Position numbers and translations under genes: made by a program | Shown here: positions 35,502-43,402 of the stretch, one piece after another | Layout of the letters: each line of letters begins with the position of its first letter | How positions within the stretch are numbered: position 1 is the stretch's first letter | Notes under the pieces: model-generated | What the model was told of the DNA's origin: nothing | Databases searched by the model: none | Seen by the model: the letters and a program-made list of their open reading frames with translations, nothing else | DNA from: Oligoflexales bacterium | GTDB taxonomy: Bacteria; Bdellovibrionota_B; Oligoflexia; Oligoflexales; JALZUQ01 | NCBI GenBank assembly: GCA_023301465.1 | Contig: JALZUQ010000019.1 | Span: forward strand, 1-48,986 | Direction of reading: 5' to 3' | DNA length: 48,986 bases

Positions 35502-36205
35502 CCTTCTTTTTCTAGATTATGTAAGTATTTTTCAATTTTTGATTGTATTGCAGCAGGCAACCCTACGAACTGAAATAGTACCATATTTTGGTTTTCATAA
35601 GGTTCTTTCTGAACGATTCTAGTTTGAAATAAAAAATCATTTTTAAGTTTAAGTACTTGATTAAGCTTAGATGAAAAAAAACTTGCTTGCGACCCAAGGT
35701 TAAAATCAATTGTAGAAACTGCTAAAAATCCATAAATTGACATTTCTTGAATATGAACTTGATGACTCACAGGCGTATTTTTTAACTCAGCCGAAAAACT
35801 GACTCGCGTTGCATATTCACTATGGGAGTGTGCATTAAGAAGATGTTGAACTTTTTGAATTAAAATTTGAGGCTGAATAGGTTTCACTAGATAGTCCACA
35901 GCACCTAACCTCAGGCCCGTAAGGACATCAGACTTTTCAGAGCTTGCAGAGATAATACATACGGGTATTGGTTTATCTAAATGAGTGTATTTTTCAAGAA
36001 AATCAAATCCACTCATTTTTGGCATATTGATATCCAATAGAATTAAATCACAATGCCTACGCCCTATTTCTTTCAAAGCTTTTAGCGGGTCATTGAATGT
36101 TGAAACCTCATAGGAAAGACTTTCTAAAATTGCCTTTACGTAAGTACAGATAAAATTAGTATCATCTATCACAAAAACAACAGGTTTTGAGGCTGGATTA
36201 TTCAT
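35474..36205 (-). CDS. Response regulator with C-terminal PilZ-like domain
   Basis: A 243-residue cytosolic protein. The receiver (8-128) has 'VIDD', phospho-acceptor D58 ('LILLDINMPKM'), 'SAS' and 'VKPIQ'. The C-terminal 100 residues resemble PilZ ('TRVSFSAELKN ... QEMSIYGF'): the 'SxxG' turn is present but the RxxxR arm is incomplete, so c-di-GMP binding is doubtful or altered. No kinase is adjacent except the hybrid kinase further right. The start codon has no Shine-Dalgarno and lies 6 nt after a GCCGATAG element. It could link c-di-GMP or phosphorylation to the neighbouring exporter. Confidence 0.7.
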   Translation of the reverse strand: MNNPASKPVVFVIDDTNFICTYVKAILESLSYEVSTFNDPLKALKEIGRRHCDLILLDINMPKMSGFDFLEKYTHLDKPIPVCIISASSEKSDVLTGLRLGAVDYLVKPIQPQILIQKVQHLLNAHSHSEYATRVSFSAELKNTPVSHQVHIQEMSIYGFLAVSTIDFNLGSQASFFSSKLNQVLKLKNDFLFQTRIVQKEPYENQNMVLFQFVGLPAAIQSKIEKYLHNLEKEGQKKYLMPA

Positions 36206-36211
36206 AACTAT

Positions 36212-36219
36212 CTATCGGC
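36212..36219 (-). promoter_or_regulatory. GCCGATAG element before the PilZ-like regulator
   Basis: Minus-strand GCCGATAG with TGAA 15 nt upstream (TGAAAGGTTT resembles TAAAGTTT), 6 nt before ATG 36205. Layout similar to the element at 21474. Confidence 0.4.
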
Positions 36220-36332
36220 TACGGCGGGAAACCTTTCAAGACCAGGCCCTACAAAGAAACCATAAGCAATTAATAATATTAAGTTATTATATTCCTCATT
36301 TAGCACTAGAGCAATCATTCCGTTATGAAGAT

Positions 36333-36956
36333 ATGACTATTAACCTTAAATCATTGAATGTATTTAACAATATCAACAATCAAGTGAACACTGATTCCCA
36401 TATTAGTTTTTCGATTATTGTACCTATTACAGCATCTCAAACAATGTTGAATAATTTCCAAGCAAATATTTTTCAATTACTCGTAAACTTCAACTACTAC
36501 AAATACGAACTACATTTTGTGGGCATAAAACTAGACCCAGCAAAGTTTAAAAAAATTGAAGAAATCGTCCATAATATAAACCAAAACAGATCTACAAATT
36601 TTCTAGGAGGATATTTCTATCAAAGAGAAACAGATTTAAATATTGGAGATGCTCTAGAGTATGGGCTATCAAATAGTTCTGGCTCTTGGATCATTGTTTT
36701 TCGTTCTTACGACATGAGTGCTCTGAGTGAGTTACATAAGGTAATCGATCAAAAAAGACAAAAAATGATCAATAAAAAAACAAAAATCTTTGAACAACAT
36801 AAAAATAACCAATCCCCTCACTCAAATAAGAATGAATTCACTCTCATGAAAAAGCTCTACAAATATAATCTCGATAATTTTGGTGATAATTTTAGAATTT
36901 ACCCCAAAGAAACTCTTATCAACTGCTTCAAAATATCAAATAAGTATCAACTCTAA
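36333..36956 (+). CDS. Degenerate GT2-like protein
   Basis: A 207-residue cytosolic protein. 'FSIIVPITASQTMLNNF' and 'NIGDALEYGLSNSSGSWIIVFRSYDMSA' follow the order of family 2 glycosyltransferases (Rossmann start, then the region holding the DxD), but the DxD is replaced by 'SYD' and the acceptor half is missing. It may be a nucleotide-sugar-binding accessory or a pseudo-enzyme. It starts the plus-strand run leading to the GT-C-like gene (55 nt later). Alternative: unrelated alpha/beta protein. Confidence 0.5.
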   Translation: MTINLKSLNVFNNINNQVNTDSHISFSIIVPITASQTMLNNFQANIFQLLVNFNYYKYELHFVGIKLDPAKFKKIEEIVHNINQNRSTNFLGGYFYQRETDLNIGDALEYGLSNSSGSWIIVFRSYDMSALSELHKVIDQKRQKMINKKTKIFEQHKNNQSPHSNKNEFTLMKKLYKYNLDNFGDNFRIYPKETLINCFKISNKYQL

Positions 36957-37011
36957 GCCATAAAACATCGAGAAACTTCTTAGAGGTTTTCTTTTATGTT
37001 AATATGAAAGA

Positions 37012-40000
37012 ATGAAAAAAAGCAGGATCAACTTACTCTTTTTTGCACTTGCAATAACCCTTGGGTTTCATGGAGCCCTGGTATCTTACACCTTTGATCG
37101 AACTTACGATATTTTTCCTCATTTATTTTTTGCTGATCATTACGCAAACCATTGGTTTGATCACTGGAGTTACCTTTGGTACACAGGTATGAAAGTGACC
37201 AGTTACCCGCCGGGCACCCATCAACTCATAGCCCTCATATCATTTGTAACTGGCCTAATCCCCGCAGTCATTATCGTCCAAATCTTAACAATGTTAATTC
37301 TTACTTATGGAATTTTCCGTTTTTCAAAAATTTGGGTCAGCAAAGAAGCAGCTGGTTGGGCAACTCTATTTAGTATCTTTCTTGGCAGCACCTGCGAAGC
37401 AATGCACGTTTTTGGGCAACTTCCTGCTTTGCTTTCTTTAGGGATTGTATTACATGCTATTCCTTTTGTTTACTACTGGGTTTGTAGAGGCAACAGAAAG
37501 CATCTCTATATTTCATTTTTACTTCTAGGAGCTGCTACTGCAGTCCACCATGTTACCCCTCTATTTGGAATGGTGTTTTTTATTACGCCACTTGGTGCTG
37601 TTGCATTATCAAATAAGCTATTTCACTTTAAACAAATTAATAAAAACCATTTTGAACTGGGCATCCGCAAAAACCTCAAAGAGACTCTTCCTATATTTCA
37701 AAGGTCTTTTATTTTTGGATTAGGCCTCATCATCATCATGATCACTGTAGTACTTCCCTATTGGATCAATTCAAAAACAGATCCCATCTCCCAAGTTCCT
37801 ATCCCGCATATTTCTAGAGATAATTTCTTTTTGAATACCAATGCACTCATCTTATTTTGTCTTATCCCTTATGGAGTACTCTTACCTGCCCTCACCTACC
37901 TCATACCAAGACTAACACTTTCAAAACTATGGCCGTTAGGGGTTTCATCTTTCGCCCTCTTTATTTTTGGACTTGGTGGCACCACTCCCTTCGCACGTCT
38001 AGCATTTGGGCAAGCCTTCGATATCTTAACTTTTGATAGGTTTACACTTTGGGCAACAATACTTCTCATGCCTGCAACTGGCCTTATGATAGTGAGCTTA
38101 AAACAATACACCCTAAAGAGAATACTAGTTCGTAATTTTGGCAAATACAGTTGGCACCTTACTATCTTTCTCTTTGCGGCTAGCCATATTGGCATAGCCC
38201 TACTTATTGTAAATATGACTAAAATCAAAAAAATGCAGCCTGATCGTGTGGAGATGACGCCTATTGTTGATTTTCTTAATAAAGACTTTCATAAAACATG
38301 GAGATATTTAGCTCTGGGTTTCGGCGATCAAATGGCTTGGCTATCTGTAAAGAGTCAAGCCCTCACCATCGATGGAAACTATCACTCTGCTAGAAAACTA
38401 CCTGAACTTACTTCAACTCCCATAGAACGACTAGACGGATCAAAGTTCAAAGGCATTCCCGGCATCGGTTCACTACAACAATTTTTAACTGTTCCAGAAA
38501 AATACAACCTCAAATATATATTTTCTGTCGATCAATTTTATGATCCTTTATTATACTTTAGTGGTTGGAATTATGTGATTCAACTGGAAAACAACGTTCA
38601 CGTCTGGGAAAAACCAGATGTTGCACCACTTCATTTTGCTCTACCCAGAGAAGAAATACCTGTTTTTTTAAGAGTCATGTGGGGGATTCTCCCCATCTCA
38701 ACCTTATTGTTTGGGTTAAGTTATATTTTTCTTCTTGCTTTCAATAGGCGTAGGCAGGTTTTTTTTCCAACTTATAAACAAGCTAAAAACAAGCAAAGTG
38801 CAAGCATCAAAGAAGTTGTCAAAAGTGACACCCAATCCTACCAAGACATTGCCTTTCAAATCATCCATGATCTGGGAATTTGGCAGAACAAAAACTATCG
38901 TTATGTTGCGACATTTACGAATTATGGATACTCCAACATTCGAAACAAAGCTAGTCGTTACATTCTCATAAAAAGTAAACGTATATTTTACGGGTTAGCA
39001 GTTTTAACGCTAGCGACTTTAGGTTACACTTTCCTTCAAGAATCTAATGAAAACAAGATACTCAACATAACAGATAATTATTTCCACTTTTTAGATGAAA
39101 GGCATTTCCTAAAGGCTTACGACTTGCTCTCTAATGAGAACAAACCAAACTACTCGCTTTTTAGATCAACCCTAGAGTCAAACTCTGGATTAACCTCGTC
39201 TTATTCTCAGATACACGATATAGAAGCACAGGTTCGTGAGAAAGATGCTAAATCTGCTAAAGTCAGAAGCAAAATCATATGGCTTACTGCTCTAAAGTAC
39301 CACACAACAACAATAGATACAGAGTTAAAGAAGACCGGCAACACTTGGAAAATTAAGTACAAGCCCACCAACCAACAAAAATCAAAATCTAAAACACTTA
39401 TTACTCACCCTGTTGTAAAATGGAATTTAACTGCAAGTAATAGGTCCCATATAAAATCATTTTTATCTATAAAAAATGATTTAGATAGACCAAGAATATC
39501 TATTAGTAGCTCCGCCATAGTAAAGTATGGCAAACAATATTCAATGATAGGAATTGCAAAAAACGATTCCAACTTTCCAGCGTTTATAACGATTCACGGC
39601 TCGGCTAAAATTTTTGACGAAAACGTACAAAGCAATACTCAGTCTCATGCCACCCACAGGCTTTTACCTAAGTCTTCAACACCTTTCAGAATCAATTTCA
39701 TCCCCTTAGCAAACGACCAAAATGAACAGTATTACCCAAAAGATTTCTTTTTTACAAAAACAATAGGAGACAAAGATAACAGCAGAACCGATGAAATTAG
39801 AAGCTATCAATTAAACCTCAAAGCCATGATATTACCTAAAAAAAGAACAACTTCTATTGGACTACAATTGATTGACCAAGCCCAGTCTTCAAACAACATT
39901 AAACTAAAAATATGGAACCATAGCACTTCAAATTTCTCTGTGGTTAAAGCTGTTGTTGGTTATTTTGACAAAAACTTAAAACTCCTATGGGTAGATCAAA

Positions 40001-40221
40001 AATTCGTAGATAAAAAAATCACACCTAAAAACCACAGAACAACAACGCTAAGGCTTCCAAATTATAATCAATTAAAACATTATGAGTTAAACCCCACTAT
40101 TACCATTAATAACAAAAGTGAAAAAAACTCACTCTTCTCTTCTAAGAACCTACTGAAAATCAACCACCCAAAAATCAAGTGGGCCATGGTCTCTTTCAGC
40201 TCATTAGAAGGAGATCACTAG
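37012..40221 (+). CDS. Polytopic GT-C/PTPS-related membrane protein with periplasmic tail
   Basis: A 1069-residue protein. About 8-400 contain around nine or ten transmembrane helices; the first outside loop has acidic D33 and 'HLFFADHY' as in GT-C glycosyltransferases, and a 'VWEKPDVAPLHF' segment recalls YfhO/PTPS_related proteins. Helices recur near 555-577 and 660-678. About 680-800 resemble an NTF2-like domain ('YFHFLDERHFLKAYDLLS'), and about 830-1069 are beta-rich. It probably transfers sugars from lipid carriers or assembles a glycan at the inner membrane. The next gene starts directly after the stop. Confidence 0.65.
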   Translation: MKKSRINLLFFALAITLGFHGALVSYTFDRTYDIFPHLFFADHYANHWFDHWSYLWYTGMKVTSYPPGTHQLIALISFVTGLIPAVIIVQILTMLILTYGIFRFSKIWVSKEAAGWATLFSIFLGSTCEAMHVFGQLPALLSLGIVLHAIPFVYYWVCRGNRKHLYISFLLLGAATAVHHVTPLFGMVFFITPLGAVALSNKLFHFKQINKNHFELGIRKNLKETLPIFQRSFIFGLGLIIIMITVVLPYWINSKTDPISQVPIPHISRDNFFLNTNALILFCLIPYGVLLPALTYLIPRLTLSKLWPLGVSSFALFIFGLGGTTPFARLAFGQAFDILTFDRFTLWATILLMPATGLMIVSLKQYTLKRILVRNFGKYSWHLTIFLFAASHIGIALLIVNMTKIKKMQPDRVEMTPIVDFLNKDFHKTWRYLALGFGDQMAWLSVKSQALTIDGNYHSARKLPELTSTPIERLDGSKFKGIPGIGSLQQFLTVPEKYNLKYIFSVDQFYDPLLYFSGWNYVIQLENNVHVWEKPDVAPLHFALPREEIPVFLRVMWGILPISTLLFGLSYIFLLAFNRRRQVFFPTYKQAKNKQSASIKEVVKSDTQSYQDIAFQIIHDLGIWQNKNYRYVATFTNYGYSNIRNKASRYILIKSKRIFYGLAVLTLATLGYTFLQESNENKILNITDNYFHFLDERHFLKAYDLLSNENKPNYSLFRSTLESNSGLTSSYSQIHDIEAQVREKDAKSAKVRSKIIWLTALKYHTTTIDTELKKTGNTWKIKYKPTNQQKSKSKTLITHPVVKWNLTASNRSHIKSFLSIKNDLDRPRISISSSAIVKYGKQYSMIGIAKNDSNFPAFITIHGSAKIFDENVQSNTQSHATHRLLPKSSTPFRINFIPLANDQNEQYYPKDFFFTKTIGDKDNSRTDEIRSYQLNLKAMILPKKRTTSIGLQLIDQAQSSNNIKLKIWNHSTSNFSVVKAVVGYFDKNLKLLWVDQKFVDKKITPKNHRTTTLRLPNYNQLKHYELNPTITINNKSEKNSLFSSKNLLKINHPKIKWAMVSFSSLEGDH

Positions 40222-41115
40222 ATGAGAAGAATCTTGTTTATGATCATCATTCTGGTTTCTTCGTCAGCTCACGCTAAGAGCACTCACGTAAAAACTATTT
40301 TTGCAGGAAATAGTATCATTATTAACTTTCCAGACTTAAGTAAAAATACTTATGCTCTTATTTGGAATGATGTTTTTCACATAAAAGTACTTGCTACTGA
40401 AGTCCCTCAAACAAGTTCTGGCAATTTTCAACTTACTGAGAGACAAACATCCCATGCAGGTTTACTTAATATTCATATCGTCAAAGAGGGAAGAATCATC
40501 GAAAAACATCAATACCTCATTGAACCAAACAATCAAAAAAGGCACGTTTTCTCTCATACAGCACAGCAAACTATCACAAACAAAGAAGACAGCAATCATT
40601 TATATATACTAGAGTACGATCAATATAAAAACTTTATTCAAAAATTTAAAAACAACACCATTAATATTTTTGGACCTCAATCATTTAAAAAAAGTATTAC
40701 TGCAAACATAAAGCACTACATGGGCGAATACCCCCTAGAGAACTTTACATCAATTGGTGATTATTTTATAAAATCTCATAATACAGAATTAGAAGAGCAA
40801 GTGGATTCCTTTACGGTTTTACCTTCCTCCACTTCTTCTCTAGATCTCATTTATGAATTCTTGCCAAGTCAATTGCCTAAAAGTAAAATTTTACGCATTC
40901 ATCTTTCAGCTATGGAAGACTCCAGTGGTAATAAATGTGTTAATGGGACTGCTGTCACTATCACAGTCCATACCGAAACAAGTCAATATCAATCGCAATC
41001 TTACTCTGACAACGGAGCACTGAGTATTAATATGCAGCTCGATGACACTGAAACAGTAAAACACATAACCGTAAGCACAGGTGATTACATAAATAAATTT
41101 CCGGTGGAGCTATGA
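40222..41115 (+). CDS. Secreted protein of the polysaccharide-like operon
   Basis: A 297-residue exported protein (signal about 1-18, SSAHA|KS) with beta-strand-rich sequence and no recognised motif. It begins right after the stop of the GT-C-like gene with AAGGAG 8 nt upstream, and its stop overlaps the glycosidase start (ATGA). The tight coupling suggests a periplasmic partner of both. Confidence 0.65.
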   Translation: MRRILFMIIILVSSSAHAKSTHVKTIFAGNSIIINFPDLSKNTYALIWNDVFHIKVLATEVPQTSSGNFQLTERQTSHAGLLNIHIVKEGRIIEKHQYLIEPNNQKRHVFSHTAQQTITNKEDSNHLYILEYDQYKNFIQKFKNNTINIFGPQSFKKSITANIKHYMGEYPLENFTSIGDYFIKSHNTELEEQVDSFTVLPSSTSSLDLIYEFLPSQLPKSKILRIHLSAMEDSSGNKCVNGTAVTITVHTETSQYQSQSYSDNGALSINMQLDDTETVKHITVSTGDYINKFPVEL

Positions 41116-42743
41116 AAATAAAACCATCTATAAAGAACATAAAGTTCTCTTTGTTGTTTATTCTGGCTACTATCATGTGCTTATTATTGATTTTTTATAC
41201 CTCAAAGAACGCTGCTCATATTCAACACTATTTTAATAGTGGTGCTGACCTATCTAAGATTTTCAAAAGATCTCACGCAGAGAACTTAGACCGATTTCTA
41301 AATACAAAGTGGGTAAAATCAAAAAACAACCAAAATAAGATACTCAAAGAAATTGCTATTAGATACTCACAAGCATGGCAACTTAAAACTAATAAAGATT
41401 TTGGTAGAAAAAAAGAGTATCTTGAAGAGTTTTTTGATAGATCTATAGTAGAAAAAATACTAAATCACACCACTGCAAAAAACAGCGTCACTGATATTAT
41501 TTATGGGCATAGCCTTGAACTAAAATCCATATCCAAAGACAATAAGCTTGTTGTTTTCATAGATAAATCGTTAAAAAATCTAAAAATAATTAACAAAAAC
41601 TCTACTTCAGCTGTATCAATACACCTTAAGTCACAAGCCCACATCATTATGGCTTTCATGAATTCAAAGTGGAAAATTATTTCTTTATCTACCAAAGAAA
41701 CTAACCCAATAGAGTTTATCAAAACAAAAGATAGTAAACCTTTGAACCTCGGAACTGGCATCAACTATTATCCTAGTAAAACTCCTTGGGAAGAGTTCTG
41801 GCCAGAATTTAATAAGAACAAAACTTCTAGCGACTTTAAAAAAATCAAGAATGCTAACTTTAAAAACATAAGAATATTTTTACCATTTACTTTCTATCAG
41901 TCTCAAAAAAATCTTGAAAGCAATCTACCAAAGCTTAACACTCTCCTAGATATCGCTGATTCTTTAGACCTAAAAGTGATGATCACTCTTTTTGATAGAG
42001 TTGATTATTCTCCAGCAAATTGGAATTGGCACTTTGAGTCTCTTAAGAATTTAATGACTGCTTTATCCTCTCACCCTGCTATTCTTGCATGGGATATCAA
42101 AAACGAGCCCGACTTAGACTTCAAAGTACATTCAAAAGCACACGGTAAGAATTATGTCATAAACTGGTTAAAACTAGTCATACAAACCATAAAAGAAATA
42201 AATCGTGAAGCACCTATTACTATAGGGTGGTCAAATTCTAAAAACGCTCTGTTACTCAAAGATCATGTGGACTTTATTAGCTTTCACTACTTTGATGCTC
42301 CCCATGATTTTATAAATAAAATAAAACCACTCATTTCAGAAACCACAAAAACTTTTGTCGTTTCTGAGTTTGGTAAACATTCCTGCAATACCTTTTGGAA
42401 CCCTTTTTCAAATACAAAGCAAGATCAAGGTGAGTATATTAGCGAAACCCTAAGAGCAATGAGTACGAGTCAGGTAAAACTTGCATTCGTATGGGGGTTT
42501 ACTGATTTCCATCGACTCCCTAAATCAATGAATTCTTTCTTACGACCTGACAAAAACTGTGCTCAAATGAATATGGGAGTTTTCGATATTCATGGAGAAG
42601 CAAAACCTGCTCTAAGAGCCCTAACACCAGGTGGCATGACTCATTCAGCCATTTTAAATATCTCGAAATTTTGGATTACGCTCGTTTTGATTTCCATAGT
42701 TTTAAGCGTTATACTATTCATAAAGATTAAGAGGAAAAAATGA
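41112..42743 (+). CDS. Membrane-anchored glycoside hydrolase (GH5-like)
   Basis: A 543-residue protein with transmembrane helices at both ends (about 12-29 and 517-538) and a periplasmic body. About 60-210 are an NTF2-like region ('YSQAWQLKTNKDFGRKKEYLEEFF'). About 215-500 form a (beta/alpha)8 hydrolase with acid/base 'WDIKNEPD' and nucleophile 'FVVSEFG', plus 'ISFHYF': the clan GH-A pattern, closest to GH5 cellulases/mannanases. It may trim or release the polymer, as BcsZ or PslG do in other systems. It overlaps the H-NOX start by 4 nt. Confidence 0.75.
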   Translation: MKIKPSIKNIKFSLLFILATIMCLLLIFYTSKNAAHIQHYFNSGADLSKIFKRSHAENLDRFLNTKWVKSKNNQNKILKEIAIRYSQAWQLKTNKDFGRKKEYLEEFFDRSIVEKILNHTTAKNSVTDIIYGHSLELKSISKDNKLVVFIDKSLKNLKIINKNSTSAVSIHLKSQAHIIMAFMNSKWKIISLSTKETNPIEFIKTKDSKPLNLGTGINYYPSKTPWEEFWPEFNKNKTSSDFKKIKNANFKNIRIFLPFTFYQSQKNLESNLPKLNTLLDIADSLDLKVMITLFDRVDYSPANWNWHFESLKNLMTALSSHPAILAWDIKNEPDLDFKVHSKAHGKNYVINWLKLVIQTIKEINREAPITIGWSNSKNALLLKDHVDFISFHYFDAPHDFINKIKPLISETTKTFVVSEFGKHSCNTFWNPFSNTKQDQGEYISETLRAMSTSQVKLAFVWGFTDFHRLPKSMNSFLRPDKNCAQMNMGVFDIHGEAKPALRALTPGGMTHSAILNISKFWITLVLISIVLSVILFIKIKRKK

Positions 42744-43279
42744 AGGGTGTTATTTTTAACATAGTAAAATCGTTTGTAGAAGATAATTTTGGCGAAAAAG
42801 CTTATGAAGAGTTAATTGAACAATCTAACTTAAAGTCAAATGGGATTTTTATTGGCCCTGCAACTTATGACGATAGTGACTTTTTTGAATTAGCGACTCA
42901 GGCCACTAACAAATTCTCTGTTTCTATGAATGACTTACAAAAAATGCTTGGCAAGTATTCCTTCCCTAAACTTGCTACAATGTGTCCACATTTTGTAGAA
43001 ATTTATGATCACCCTAAAGCATTTCTTAAAACGATTGAAGACGTTGTGCATGTTGAAGTTAAAAAACTCTACTTGAATGCTAATACTCCAACTTTTAGAT
43101 ACGAAGACAATAGTGACGACTCTTTAATGATGGAGTATATGTCTGAAAGACAGTTATGTTTTTTTCTTGATGGGTTGATAGATGGGGTCTCTGATTACTT
43201 TAAACAACCAATATCCAAAGAACATTCAACATGCACGCACCGTGGGGACCTTTCGTGCCGCTTCATGCTGTCGTTTTAA
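42740..43279 (+). CDS. H-NOX nitric-oxide sensor (haem protein)
   Basis: A 179-residue stand-alone H-NOX: starts 'MKGVIFNIVKSFVEDNFG', has proximal haem ligand H104 ('VVHVEVKKL') and the propionate-binding Y133-x-S135-x-R137. C140, H162, C165 and C173 reproduce, shifted by one, the zinc ligands described in Shewanella oneidensis H-NOX (C139, H161, C164, C172). H-NOX binds NO and inhibits or activates a partner kinase. It overlaps the glycosidase gene (ATGA), so it is co-expressed with the polysaccharide-like genes and precedes a hybrid kinase by 123 nt. Confidence 0.9.
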   Translation: MKGVIFNIVKSFVEDNFGEKAYEELIEQSNLKSNGIFIGPATYDDSDFFELATQATNKFSVSMNDLQKMLGKYSFPKLATMCPHFVEIYDHPKAFLKTIEDVVHVEVKKLYLNANTPTFRYEDNSDDSLMMEYMSERQLCFFLDGLIDGVSDYFKQPISKEHSTCTHRGDLSCRFMLSF

Positions 43280-43402
43280 CCCCTTGATTTTAATTGACTA
43301 ATTATGACTTTATGGCTTTGTAGTCGTTGCAATCTGTATTATTTTACAAAAAACCCGATCAGACTCTAAGAAGCATCACTACTACAAAACACTTGGGTTA
43401 TC

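Noticed and set aside
43310-43340. Sigma-54 promoter before the hybrid kinase (GGCTTTG...TTGCA)
   Set aside because: The distance between GG and GC is 13 nt, not the required 10.
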